From the NCBI GenBank assembly GCA_018228645.1, contig CP073693.1, positions 682,001 to 746,000 of the forward strand: a stretch of DNA of 64,000 nt. The letters are read 5' to 3'. Source of the stretch: Clostridiaceae bacterium Marseille-Q4143. Its GTDB lineage: Bacteria > Bacillota > Clostridia > Lachnospirales > Lachnospiraceae. The position numbers and the translations under genes were made by a program. The notes under the pieces were generated by a model. It was not told the origin of the DNA. It worked only from the letters and a program-made list of their open reading frames with translations, and searched no databases. How positions within the stretch are numbered: position 1 is the first letter of the stretch; every line of letters begins with the position of its first letter. This document shows, one piece after another, positions 10,141 to 18,558 of this stretch.

Positions 10141-11097
10141 TTAGAATTTGCTGACAGGCCATGACGGCTTCAGTCCCTCAAACACCTCATAAATTCCCTG
10201 AGCTGCGTCCAGACCCATCTTATTCATAGTTTCTACATTTAACGCTGCATCGTGCGGCGTTACAATCATGTTATCCAGCTTCAGCAGACGGCTGTCTTTA
10301 TCAAATGGCTCCTGAGTGAGTACATCGACTCCAGCCCCATGGATCTTGTGTTCGGAAAGTGCCTCATAAAGATCATCCTCGTCTACAATTCCGCCTCTTG
10401 CGCAGTTGATCAGGCATGCAGTCGGTTTCATCAGAGAAAGCAGGCTCTTATTGATCATTTTCTTTGTCTGCGGAGTCTCTGGAAGATGAAGAGATACAAA
10501 GTCAGCTTTTTCAAAGATTTCTTCGATCGTTGCTACTCTTTCGATATTCTCAAGTTTCACATCTGCCGGAATCACCGGATCATATCCGATTACTTTCATA
10601 TCCAGACCAAGTGCAGCTTTCTTAGCTACCTGTTTTCCGATACGTCCGCATCCTACGATACCGATAGTCTTTCCTGCTACTTCCTGTCCCTTGCAGCTGT
10701 TTCTTGTCTTCCAGCCATTTCCAAGAAGAAGCTGTCTGTTCTGGTAAACCAGATTTCTTGCGCATGCAAGTACCAGCATAATCGTGTGCTCTGCAACTGC
10801 ATTTGAGTTAGCAGTCGGAGTAATGGTTACCCAGATCTTCTTCTCATTACAGTAATCCATATCAATGTTATCAAATCCTACACCGTGTCTTCCGATCACC
10901 TTCAGATTCGGCATTTTCTCAAGAATCTCTTTTGGATATTTTGCAGTTCTGGCAAGTAAAGCATCTGCATCTTTTGCTTCCTTCTCAAATGCTTCTGATG
11001 TATTGCCATCTACTACTACAACCTCGTAACCTTTAGATCTTAAGAACTCTTTTCCCGGTTCTGTAATATCCTCCGGAATAATTACTTTATGTGCCAT
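10141..11097 (-). CDS. D-isomer-specific 2-hydroxyacid dehydrogenase, copy 1
   Basis: A 318-residue NAD(P)-dependent dehydrogenase of the SerA/D-2-hydroxyacid type without a C-terminal ACT domain. The Rossmann motif GIVGCGRIGKQV spans about residues 146-157, and the catalytic Arg234 (NCARGG), Glu263 and His282 (TPHDAA) are present. It should interconvert a 2-hydroxy acid and a 2-keto acid. The gene lies 12 bp behind the aldolase, suggesting that the ketoacid product feeds the aldolase or that the aldolase product is reduced. A nearly identical copy lies at 16563-17519 in operon 2. The specific substrate is not known. Confidence 0.93.
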   Translation of the reverse strand: MAHKVIIPEDITEPGKEFLRSKGYEVVVVDGNTSEAFEKEAKDADALLARTAKYPKEILEKMPNLKVIGRHGVGFDNIDMDYCNEKKIWVTITPTANSNAVAEHTIMLVLACARNLVYQNRQLLLGNGWKTRNSCKGQEVAGKTIGIVGCGRIGKQVAKKAALGLDMKVIGYDPVIPADVKLENIERVATIEEIFEKADFVSLHLPETPQTKKMINKSLLSLMKPTACLINCARGGIVDEDDLYEALSEHKIHGAGVDVLTQEPFDKDSRLLKLDNMIVTPHDAALNVETMNKMGLDAAQGIYEVFEGLKPSWPVSKF

Positions 11098-11109
11098 TTT
11101 TTTACACCT

Positions 11110-11904
11110 CTATTTCAGATCGTCTACGATTGCTCGCATTTCTTTTCCTTCACCATTCCAGAATGCTTTCATCTTTGCAAGCTGGTCTCCCAGTGAGAAA
11201 TCTTTTACGCCGAGTTTTACGTAATACTCTGCATCTGCCGGAGTGACAATCTCACATCTCGGACGAACACCATGTGCAAGAGCAACTTCGATACATTTTC
11301 TCTCAGCCTCTTTGAAGTCAGCCACATGATCAGCTCTGTTCCAGCCTTTGCTCATGCAGTAGTCATTGGGGCCAAACTGAATCATATCAACACCCGGAAT
11401 AGAGCAGATCTCTTCGATATTGTTCACTGCTTCCTCTTTCTCAATCATAAAGCAAAGCACGATATCATTCAGTCGTTTTACATGATCCAGCGGCGGGATA
11501 TGGGACTGTCCGCCGATGTAACGTCCATTCGGATATCCAAATACACCGGTGCTTCCTGCTGTCTTCGGTTTTACAAGGTTTACGCTTTCTCTTACCTGAT
11601 CCGGATTTACGTGGTCTACGAACATAATACTCTGGAATCCTGCCTGGATCGCTTTCTGTGCTACGAAGCCTCTGTTCTGATAATCAAGTTTAATCATGGT
11701 GCCCATATCATTCAGTTCAGCAGCTCTTGCCATGTTGGGAAGATCTGTGAAATCATAAGGTGCATACTCTGCTACAAACTCAACATAGTCGAAATTTCCA
11801 GTTGCTCCAATTGCCTCCCAGAAAAAAGGCTGTGTGCTCCACAGTCTGGTGGACAGAAGCGGCAGATCATGTTCAAGATGATAACGCAGTTTATTCTCTT
11901 TCAT
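11110..11904 (-). CDS. HpcH/HpaI-type aldolase, copy 1 (variant active site)
   Basis: A 264-residue TIM-barrel protein of the HpcH/HpaI class II aldolase family, which cleaves 2-keto-4-hydroxy acids to pyruvate or a related ketoacid plus an aldehyde. The metal ligands are kept: Glu155 (FMIEKEEA) and Asp181 (FGPND). From a remembered alignment to E. coli HpcH, the catalytic His45 corresponds to Tyr47 (VAEYAPYD) and Arg70 to Lys72 (TMIKLD). Activity may therefore differ from the classic reaction. The start at MKENKLRY follows AAGGAAGGAACAATA; an upstream in-frame start lacks a ribosome site. It is the first gene of operon 1. Confidence 0.88.
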   Translation of the reverse strand: MKENKLRYHLEHDLPLLSTRLWSTQPFFWEAIGATGNFDYVEFVAEYAPYDFTDLPNMARAAELNDMGTMIKLDYQNRGFVAQKAIQAGFQSIMFVDHVNPDQVRESVNLVKPKTAGSTGVFGYPNGRYIGGQSHIPPLDHVKRLNDIVLCFMIEKEEAVNNIEEICSIPGVDMIQFGPNDYCMSKGWNRADHVADFKEAERKCIEVALAHGVRPRCEIVTPADAEYYVKLGVKDFSLGDQLAKMKAFWNGEGKEMRAIVDDLK

Positions 11905-11970
11905 TATTGTTCCTTCCTTTATTTTGGTGAATATGGCCAACTCACTTGTTCTTTTTGATATTTTTATTAT

Positions 11971-11999
11971 CTATTATTTTCCTATTTTATTCCATTCAA
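11971..11999 (-). promoter_or_regulatory. Likely promoter of aldolase operon 1
   Basis: TTGAAT (11994-11999), 17 bp, TAATAG (11971-11976) on the minus strand. Both hexamers and the 17-bp spacing recur upstream of aldolase copy 2 (18390-18418) although the spacer sequence differs there, which supports function. Confidence 0.55.
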
Positions 12000-12139
12000 T
12001 ATCCAATTTTCGGTATTTCCTATCATAAATCGTTTTTATCTTTCTTTTGTTTATTTATTTTCATTTTTTAGTCTATTTTTATGGATTTTTATAAATATTT
12101 CGTACATTCCGATTTCTGACATTTCCAATCTTACAATTT
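12000..12139 (-). promoter_or_regulatory. Candidate operator region of operon 1
   Basis: An AT-rich segment upstream of the promoter shares two blocks with the region before aldolase copy 2. One is a stretch immediately upstream of the -35 box (minus strand TATGATAGGAAATACCGAAA, imperfect between copies). The other is a 20-bp box identical in both (12120-12139 and 18539-18558; minus strand AAATTGTAAGATTGGAAATG). These are good candidates for AraC-protein sites. No gene lies in 11905-12216. Confidence 0.5.
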
Positions 12140-12216
12140 TGTTAAGAAAAAGATAAATAATTATTTTATCTGCATCCTACACTATATTGAAATTTCACTA
12201 TAAGCTACGTATAAAT

Positions 12217-12270
12217 GGAGCTGTTGCAAAATAGATGAGTAATCATCTATGGAGCAATGGCTCCTTTTTT
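12217..12270 (+). terminator. Terminator hairpin in the left end of the IS1182-type remnant
   Basis: GGAGC...TTGC pairs with GCAA...GCTCC, followed by six T on the plus strand. It contains the element's terminal sequence (GGAGCTGTTGCAAAAT), so incoming transcription is stopped at the IS end. Confidence 0.6.
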
Positions 12271-12326
12271 GTGTTCAAATGAAAAAGCAGGCTCCGAAGA
12301 ACCTGCCATTCATGGTATAATAAATT

Positions 12327-13001
12327 ATGACTAGTAAAATAAAATACCAAAAAATTATACCGAATTCAACGAAACTTATCAGCTGGTTTTACCATTAAGT
12401 TTAGAAGGTCTTGTCCCTGATGACGATTCTGTTCGACTGCTGAGCAATAAGCTTGAGGAACTCGATTATACGTTATTGTATAAGGCTTACTCTTCTAAAG
12501 GAAGAAATCCTGCGGTTGATCCGAAGACCAGGTTCAAGATCCTGACCTATGCTTACTCTCAAAACCTTTATTCTTCCAGAAAAATAGAAAAAGCTTGTTT
12601 AAGAGATATTAACTTTATGTGGCTGCTTGCCGGTCAAAAGGCACCAGATCACAGCACGATTGCCAGGTTCCGGACAGGTTTTCTTTTGGAGGCATGTGAA
12701 GATCTGTTTTATCAGATGGTTCGTAGATTGAAAGATGCTGGTGAATTGTCAGCAGGAGTCTTATGAAAACATCCTGACCGAAACAGGAATTCAGTATCGC
12801 ATGAACCGCTCCATTCAGGTAGAAGGTGCTTTCGGAGTTTTGAAAAATGACTATGAATTTCAAAAATTTCTGCTTCGCGAAAAAACCAAAGTGAAACTGG
12901 AGATTCTTTTGCTTTGTATGGGTTATAACCTAAATAAACTACATGCCAAAATTCAAAATGAACGAATAGGTTCTCACCTGTTTAAAGTAAAGTCAGCCTA
13001 A
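12327..13001 (+). pseudogene. IS1182-family transposase, frameshifted and internally deleted
   Basis: The first codons (MTSKIKYQK) lead into a stop. One nucleotide appears missing from a run of six A; restoring it joins them to the frame beginning TEFNETYQLVLP. That frame gives an IS1182 N-terminal region (RNPAVDPKTRFKILTYAYSQ, then HSTIARFR) up to about 12765. The middle of the gene, with the catalytic core, is missing. A second frame (about 12738-13001) gives the C-terminal end with YRMNRSIQVEGAFGVLKNDY. The product cannot be an active transposase. Confidence 0.85.
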
Positions 13002-13040
13002 AATTCCAACAAAAAATGAAGGCTTTATTTAAGTGCGAAA

Positions 13041-13084
13041 AAAATTGGCAGAAAATCAACGTACAAAGATTTTCTGCCAATTTT
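13041..13084. terminator. Perfect 17-bp inverted repeat, bidirectional terminator of the IS remnant
   Basis: AAAATTGGCAGAAAATC (13041-13057) pairs exactly with GATTTTCTGCCAATTTT (13068-13084), flanked by A and T runs. It follows the transposase remnant and also faces minus-strand transcripts leaving tctA. Confidence 0.7.
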
Positions 13085-13094
13085 CTTTTCTAAA

Positions 13095-13145
13095 AAGCGG
13101 AAAGTGCCGCTCAATCACCTATTCCGGTGATTTTGCGACACTCCC
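13095..13145 (-). terminator. IS right-end hairpin behind the tctA gene
   Basis: On the minus strand GGGAGTGTCGC pairs with GCGGCACTTTCC around an inner AATCACC/GGTGATT stem, followed by GCTTTTTAG. It begins 10 bp after the tctA stop codon and probably ends the operon 2 transcript. Confidence 0.6.
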
Positions 13146-13154
13146 AATAAATTT

Positions 13155-14645
13155 TTATTTTTTTGTATTCAGCGCCTTTTTAATATATGGAAAAAATACC
13201 AAAATGATAGCTGATGCCAGCAGAATACACGCAATAGGACGAGCAAACAAAGCCATCGCACTATCATACATCGTTGTCGCTGAACGAAGCTGTTTCTCAG
13301 CCATTCCACCAAGGATAAATCCAAGAACCATAGGAGCAGTTCCATATCCCAGTTTTGTAGAAAAATAACCGATAACACCAAAAAACAACATCACACCTAC
13401 ATCAAACAAATTCTTACTCAGACCATAAGATCCTAATGTACAGAGAACCATAACAAATGGAATCAGCATATACCGTGGTACTTTCAGGATTTTTACGAAA
13501 ATTCTGATACCAAAGGTCTGAAATACAAGCATTGCTACATTTGCAATAAATAGTGCGATAAAAATACCATACACTGTATCCATATTGGATTGGAACAGCA
13601 TGGGACCGGTACGGAGACCCTGTATTGTCAAACCGCCCATCATTACTGCGGTACACGTATCTCCAGGAATCCCAAGAGCCATCATTGGAACCATAGCCCC
13701 GCCCGTCATAGCATTATTACTAGTCTCAGATGCCATTACTCCCTGAATGTTTCCTTTTCCAAACTCCTCTGGGGTTTTGGAAATATGTTTTGCTGCATCA
13801 TAGGCAACAAATGAAGCAATACTTCCACCAGCTCCAGGCAAAATGCCTATTAAACAACCTAAAACGCTTGAAGAAAGTATGATTTTCCAGTTTTCCAACA
13901 TCTGTTTTAGTTTTGGAAACTCAGCCTTAATTTTGTTTCCGCCAAGGACTTCTCCCTCTTCCACGGTGCCGCCAAAATTTTCTGCATCAATTAGTGCCTG
14001 AGAAACAGCAAACAAACCGATCAGGACAGGCAACAGTTGGAGCCCACCTGTGAGATTAACAGAGCCAAAAGTCAATCTATTCATTCCTGTTACTGTATCC
14101 ACACCAATAAATGCCACAAACACACCTATACATCCACTGATGACACCCTTAATCATGGATTTGCTAGAAATACTGGCAATAATAGTCAGCCCTAGTATTG
14201 CCAAACTGAAATATTCAAAAGGTCCAAACTGCAGAGCAACAGATGCCAATTGAGGTGCAATCAACACCAGTGCGGCCAGACTGAAAATACCACCAATAAA
14301 AGAACAGATAACAGATGTTCCAAGCGCCAGTCCGGCTTTTCCCTGCATGGCCATGGGATGCGCATCAAATGTAGTACAGATTGCTGATGGCGTACCCGGA
14401 ATCTTCAATAGTGTGGCCGATACGGACCCTCCAGCAGTTCCACCACAAAAAGCCCCTACCAGCATCCCCATTCCGGCAACCGGCTCTAAACTATACGTGA
14501 GAGGAATCAAAAGCGCAACCGCCATAGTAGAAGTAAGACCAGGCAGTGCACCAAAAATGATGCCCAAAATCGTACCTACTATGGTAAATAACAATGCCGA
14601 TGGATTCAAGGCATAAGAAAATCCTGCAAGTAAATTGGTAAGCAT
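13155..14645 (-). CDS. tctA: TTT transporter large membrane subunit TctA, operon 2
   Basis: A 496-residue membrane protein with about 12 segments and the family signature GTILGIIFGALPGLTSTMAV near residues 20-40, repeated later as IGILPGAGGSIASFV. In tripartite tricarboxylate transporters it forms the channel that works with TctB and the extracytoplasmic binding protein TctC. All three genes are here in the order tctC-tctB-tctA. The ATG directly follows the tctB stop codon. The gene ends at the IS1182 remnant, whose right-end hairpin probably serves as terminator. The likely substrate is a small carboxylic or hydroxy acid. Confidence 0.93.
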   Translation of the reverse strand: MLTNLLAGFSYALNPSALLFTIVGTILGIIFGALPGLTSTMAVALLIPLTYSLEPVAGMGMLVGAFCGGTAGGSVSATLLKIPGTPSAICTTFDAHPMAMQGKAGLALGTSVICSFIGGIFSLAALVLIAPQLASVALQFGPFEYFSLAILGLTIIASISSKSMIKGVISGCIGVFVAFIGVDTVTGMNRLTFGSVNLTGGLQLLPVLIGLFAVSQALIDAENFGGTVEEGEVLGGNKIKAEFPKLKQMLENWKIILSSSVLGCLIGILPGAGGSIASFVAYDAAKHISKTPEEFGKGNIQGVMASETSNNAMTGGAMVPMMALGIPGDTCTAVMMGGLTIQGLRTGPMLFQSNMDTVYGIFIALFIANVAMLVFQTFGIRIFVKILKVPRYMLIPFVMVLCTLGSYGLSKNLFDVGVMLFFGVIGYFSTKLGYGTAPMVLGFILGGMAEKQLRSATTMYDSAMALFARPIACILLASAIILVFFPYIKKALNTKK

Positions 14646-15107
14646 CTACATTCCTCCCGGTAAACGAATCTTAAATACGTAAACAAATAGCAGATAAACA
14701 ACAACTGTCGCAGCTACTGCATAAATAGCAATACCGATCATTTTTTTATCTATTTTTCCATAAAAATAAGACGAAAGTACAAACAGAAACAGAACTGTTG
14801 AAATTGCATATCCAACTGTTGCCAGTCCTACAATATAAATAACAAATATGAGCAACGTAATGATGGTATGAACCAATCCCGACCGAGTAGCAAAAATAGT
14901 ATCTGTTCCCTCTTTACTTTTGAGTGTAATCCCAATCACCAAAATAGATAATGCAATGATTATAGCAAGTATCATACCCGGAAAAAAGCGAGGACCCAAA
15001 ATATCTACAGAAAGACCGGATTCAATACCCATGACCTGGGTAGCTAAACCACCACAAATTAGGATCAGAATACATGAACCAAAAATATTTGCCTTCCTCA
15101 AATTCAA
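14646..15107 (-). CDS. tctB: TTT transporter small membrane subunit TctB, operon 2
   Basis: About 153 residues with four predicted membrane helices, typical of the poorly conserved TctB subunit. The start is uncertain. A GTG at 15116 overlaps the GAGAGGGGGTG ribosome site, so the TTG at 15107, 6 nt after it, is preferred. It sits between tctC and tctA, abutting tctA. TctB identity rests largely on size, topology and position. Confidence 0.85.
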   Translation of the reverse strand: MNLRKANIFGSCILILICGGLATQVMGIESGLSVDILGPRFFPGMILAIIIALSILVIGITLKSKEGTDTIFATRSGLVHTIITLLIFVIYIVGLATVGYAISTVLFLFVLSSYFYGKIDKKMIGIAIYAVAATVVVYLLFVYVFKIRLPGGM

Positions 15108-15251
15108 AAATATCACCCCCTCTCAAGAAATTTAGGAAGCCAAGGCATTTGTAAATAGTCTAAGACTCCTTAACTCTTTTCTATAAAAAATCTTTATTCG
15201 AATTAGTTGTTTCGGAATCTTAAACAAGTCAATTTTCAATCAATTATTCAT

Positions 15252-16298
15252 TTAAGATATCAGTCCCAACTGCTGCATTAACGGCTCAATCCACTTATAA
15301 TCAGCATCCATGAATTCATCCATATCTGAGCCAAACAGAGGATTAACACGAGCTAGCAGACTGTTTGTGGCATCATTCTGAAAATCAGGGTCATCAGCTA
15401 CAGCTTTCAATGCTGTCAGCCAACCTTCTTTGATATTCTCAGGAAGATCTCCAGGAGCCGAAATACCACGCCACTGAGTAGTAATAAATTCAAATCCTTC
15501 TTCCTTACTGGTTGGTACAGAAGCAAGCAGCTCGCTTGGATGATGTTCATCAGACATAGTCGCCAAGCACTTTAATGAGCCAGATTCCAGACCGGAAGCA
15601 AGTTCCGCAGGCTGCTGCATACAGAAGTCCACAAAACCTCCCATAACAGCTGTAACAACCTCAGAACCAGAATCATATGCAACAGTCTTAACATCAATGC
15701 CCATATCAGCAATAAATTTCTGCGCAGCCAGATAGGTAAATCCTCCGACACCTGCAAATCCAATACTTACCTCTCCAGGATGCTCTTTGCAATAGCTGAT
15801 AAACTCACTCATCGAATTGAACTGTGAATCACTCTTAACACACAAAAGCTCATCCTCATCAATTAATTTGGCCAGATTAGTAAAGTCAGAATAACTCCAA
15901 TCCACATTTCCACTGGCGCTCAGTGTCAAACTTGCACCATTCGAAATGGTCACTGTAAGACCATCTGGCGCAGATTGCAGGCACTGAGTCATAGCAATTG
16001 CACCAGAACCACCGGTAACATTATCTACAATGACATTTACTCCCCAATAATTAGACAAATATTGTGCAACTAACCGGGCAAACAGGTCCGTAGAACCTCC
16101 AGCACTGTAGCCACAGAGAATGGTGACATCATCTGTAGGAACCCACACCGTCGCTTCACTATTGTCTGCATCGGAACTTGTGTTACTCTGATTCGTAGAA
16201 CTGTTTTCATCCGTTTTCTTGGTACAAGCTGTCAAAAACGTTGCACACATAGATAAGGTTAATGCAAGAACCAGAATTCGTTTCATAAACTTTTTCAT
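15252..16298 (-). CDS. tctC: TTT transporter substrate-binding lipoprotein TctC, operon 2
   Basis: A 348-residue secreted receptor. It has a lipoprotein signal peptide (KRILVLALTLSMCATFLTAC) with the lipidated Cys at about residue 25, and a Ser/Thr/Asn-rich linker. The Bug/TctC fold follows, with PTDDVTILCGYSAGGSTDLFAR and VTGGSGAIAM, typical of carboxylate-binding loops. It delivers substrate to TctAB. GGAGGTAATTAGAT precedes the ATG. A 264-bp gap with two hairpins separates it from the dehydrogenase gene upstream in the operon. Confidence 0.93.
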   Translation of the reverse strand: MKKFMKRILVLALTLSMCATFLTACTKKTDENSSTNQSNTSSDADNSEATVWVPTDDVTILCGYSAGGSTDLFARLVAQYLSNYWGVNVIVDNVTGGSGAIAMTQCLQSAPDGLTVTISNGASLTLSASGNVDWSYSDFTNLAKLIDEDELLCVKSDSQFNSMSEFISYCKEHPGEVSIGFAGVGGFTYLAAQKFIADMGIDVKTVAYDSGSEVVTAVMGGFVDFCMQQPAELASGLESGSLKCLATMSDEHHPSELLASVPTSKEEGFEFITTQWRGISAPGDLPENIKEGWLTALKAVADDPDFQNDATNSLLARVNPLFGSDMDEFMDADYKWIEPLMQQLGLIS

Positions 16299-16562
16299 AT
16301 CTAATTACCTCCCTAAATTTGTTGTCTTTGTTGTATGGTTAAGCAGAGTATTATATACTCTAAACACAGGTGACCACAACTACTCTTTCTCAGTAGTTCT
16401 CTCGTATGTACTGGCCACCTTATAACAAGAATTTCCACTCTATCAGTTTTTGTCATAGTTTAAATTCTAATATAGGAGCAGAACTTATTCAAGCCACGAG
16501 CATGCTGACCCTCAAAGGAAATCCTCATTTCATTTCTCCGCATATTCCCCCTCTCTAATACT
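16299..16562 (-). other. Dehydrogenase-tctC spacer with two hairpins
   Basis: On the minus strand GGTGGCCA pairs with TGGTCACC around an inner AACTACT/AGTAGTT stem. A second hairpin AGAGTAT-ATA-ATACTCT follows. Neither has a T run. They may set the ratio of enzymes to transporter or mark an mRNA processing site. No coding frame with a ribosome site is seen. Confidence 0.45.
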
Positions 16563-17519
16563 TTAGAACTTGCTGACAGGCCATGACGGCTTCAACCCCT
16601 CAAGCACCTCATAAATACCCTGAGCTGCGTCCAGCCCCATCTTATTCATAGTTTCTACATTTAACGCAGCATCGTGCGGCGTTACAATCATATTATCCAG
16701 TTTCAACAGCCGGTCATCTTTATCAAAAGGTTCCTGAGTGAGTACATCAACTCCAGCCCCATGAATTTTTTTCTCAGAAAGCACCTCATAAAGATCATCC
16801 TCATCTATAATTCCGCCTCTTGCGCAGTTAATCAGGCAAGCAGTCGGTTTCATTAATGTAAGAAGACTCTTATTGATCATTTTTCTTGTTTGCGGAGTTT
16901 CCGGAAGATGGAGAGATACAAAATCAGCTTTTTCAAAGATCTCTTCGATCGTTGCTACTCTCTCGATATTCTCAAGCTCTACATCAGCCGGAATGACCGG
17001 ATCATAGCCAAATACTTTCATATCCAGACCAAGTGCAGCCTTCTTTGCTACCTGTTTTCCGATACGTCCACATCCTACGATACCGATGATTTTTCCTGCT
17101 ACTTCCTGTCCCTTGCAGCTATTTCTTGTTTTCCAGCCATTTCCCAGGAGCAGCTGTCTGTTCTGGTAAATCAGGTTTCTTGCGCATGCAAGTACCAACA
17201 TGATCGTATGCTCTGCAACTGCATTGGAGTTCGCATTTGGGGTAATGGTTACCCAGATTTTCTTCTCATTGCAGTAGTCCACGTCGATGTTGTCATACCC
17301 TACACCGTGTCTTCCGATTACCTTCAGATTCGGCATTTTCTCAAGGATTTCTTTCGAATATTTTGCAGTTCTTACAAGCAGTGCATCTGCGTTCTTTGCT
17401 TCTTTTTCAAAAGCTTCTGATGTGTTGCCATCTACAACCACTACTTCATAACCTTTGGATCTCAAAAACTCTTTTCCCGGTTCTGTAATATCTTCCGGAA
17501 TAACTACTTTATGAGCCAT
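16563..17519 (-). CDS. D-isomer-specific 2-hydroxyacid dehydrogenase, copy 2
   Basis: A 318-residue paralogue of the dehydrogenase at 10141-11097, differing at only a few scattered residues (for example VRTAKYSKE against ARTAKYPKE). The nucleotide-binding GIVGCGRIGKQV, catalytic Arg234, Glu263 and His282 are all kept, so it should be active. It lies 11 bp behind aldolase copy 2. The near identity of the gene pair against the completely different downstream transporters points to duplication of the aldolase-dehydrogenase block. Confidence 0.93.
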   Translation of the reverse strand: MAHKVVIPEDITEPGKEFLRSKGYEVVVVDGNTSEAFEKEAKNADALLVRTAKYSKEILEKMPNLKVIGRHGVGYDNIDVDYCNEKKIWVTITPNANSNAVAEHTIMLVLACARNLIYQNRQLLLGNGWKTRNSCKGQEVAGKIIGIVGCGRIGKQVAKKAALGLDMKVFGYDPVIPADVELENIERVATIEEIFEKADFVSLHLPETPQTRKMINKSLLTLMKPTACLINCARGGIIDEDDLYEVLSEKKIHGAGVDVLTQEPFDKDDRLLKLDNMIVTPHDAALNVETMNKMGLDAAQGIYEVLEGLKPSWPVSKF

Positions 17520-17530
17520 TTTTTACACCT

Positions 17531-18325
17531 CTATTTCAGACCATCAACAATTGCGCGCATTTCTTTTCCTTCACCGTTCCAGAATGCTTTCATCTTAGCA
17601 AGCTGGTCTCCCAGTGAGAAATCTTTTACGCCAAGTTTTACATAGTACTCCGCATCTGCAGGAGTTACGATCTCGCATCTCGGACGAACACCATGAGCGA
17701 GTGCAACTTCAATACATTTTTTTTCAGCTTCTTTGAATTCTGCTATATGATCAGCTCTGTTCCAGCCTTTACTCATACAGTAATCGTTCGGTCCGAACTG
17801 AATCATATCGATTCCCGGAATGGAGCAGATCTCCTCGATATTGTTTACTGCTTCCTCCTTCTCAATCATGAAGCAAAGCACAATATCATTGAGTCGTTTT
17901 ACATGATCCAGTGGTGGAATATGAGACTGGCCGCCGATGTAACGTCCGTTTGGATATCCGAATACACCAGCACTTCCTGCCGTCTTCGGTTTTGCAAGAC
18001 TTACACTCTCTCTTACCTGATCCGGATTTACATGGTCTACAAACATGATGCTCTGGAATCCCGCCTGAATTGCTTTCTGTGCTACAAAACCTCTGTTCTG
18101 AAAATCCAGTTTAATCATTGTGCCCATGTCATTCAATTCAGCGGCCCTTGCCATATTGGGAAGATCTGTGAAATCATACGGCGCATACTCTGCTACAAAC
18201 TCTACATAATCAAATGTCCCGGTTGCACCGATTGTTTCCCAGAAAAATGGCTGTGTACTCCATAATCTAGTGGACAACAGCGGCAGATCATGTTCAAGAT
18301 GATAACGCAATTTGTTTTCTTTCAT
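17531..18325 (-). CDS. HpcH/HpaI-type aldolase, copy 2 (variant active site)
   Basis: A 264-residue paralogue, about 95% identical to copy 1 by eye. The metal-binding Glu155 and Asp181 are present and the Tyr47/Lys72 substitutions are shared. It is the first gene of operon 2 (aldolase-dehydrogenase-tctCBA). The start MKENKLRY follows GAAGAGGGGGCAATA. Its upstream region is similar to that of copy 1, so the promoter was duplicated with the gene and both are probably controlled alike. Confidence 0.88.
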   Translation of the reverse strand: MKENKLRYHLEHDLPLLSTRLWSTQPFFWETIGATGTFDYVEFVAEYAPYDFTDLPNMARAAELNDMGTMIKLDFQNRGFVAQKAIQAGFQSIMFVDHVNPDQVRESVSLAKPKTAGSAGVFGYPNGRYIGGQSHIPPLDHVKRLNDIVLCFMIEKEEAVNNIEEICSIPGIDMIQFGPNDYCMSKGWNRADHIAEFKEAEKKCIEVALAHGVRPRCEIVTPADAEYYVKLGVKDFSLGDQLAKMKAFWNGEGKEMRAIVDGLK

Positions 18326-18389
18326 TATTGCCCCCTCTTCTTTTTAGTTATTTTGATCATTTCTCGTTCTGTTTTGATGTTTTTATTAT

Positions 18390-18418
18390 CTATTATTTTT
18401 AATTTATGCGCCATTCAA
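18390..18418 (-). promoter_or_regulatory. Likely promoter of aldolase operon 2
   Basis: TTGAAT (18413-18418), 17 bp, TAATAG (18390-18395) on the minus strand, in the same position as in operon 1. Confidence 0.55.
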
Positions 18419-18538
18419 TATCTAATTTTCAGCATTTCTTATCATAAAACCTTTTTCTTTTCTTTCTGTTCGTTTATTTTTATTTTTCACTTATTTTTGC
18501 TGTTTTTTTCAAAATATTTGACAAATTATGCGAATAAG

Positions 18539-18558
18539 CATTTCCAATCTTACAATTT
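18539..18558 (-). promoter_or_regulatory. 20-bp box shared by both aldolase operon promoters
   Basis: Minus strand AAATTGTAAGATTGGAAATG, identical to 12120-12139, about 120 bp upstream of the -35 box in both operons while the surrounding AT-rich sequence has diverged. It is a candidate regulator site. Confidence 0.5.

Larger units (their letters stand above)
12217..13145 (+). mobile_element. Degenerate IS1182-family element
   Basis: Imperfect terminal repeats bound it: GGAGCTGTTGCAAAAT at the left and GGGAGTGTCGCAAAAT (minus strand) at the right, 12 of 16 matching. Between them lies a broken transposase gene. A 17-bp perfect hairpin with A/T flanks (13041-13084) follows the gene. The right end folds into a nested hairpin with a T run on the minus strand, directly behind the tctA stop codon. 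Confidence 0.75.

Noticed and set aside
13033..13368. Plus-strand frame across the IS right end and tctA
   Set aside because: It reads through the terminator hairpins and the antisense of tctA with no recognisable protein features.
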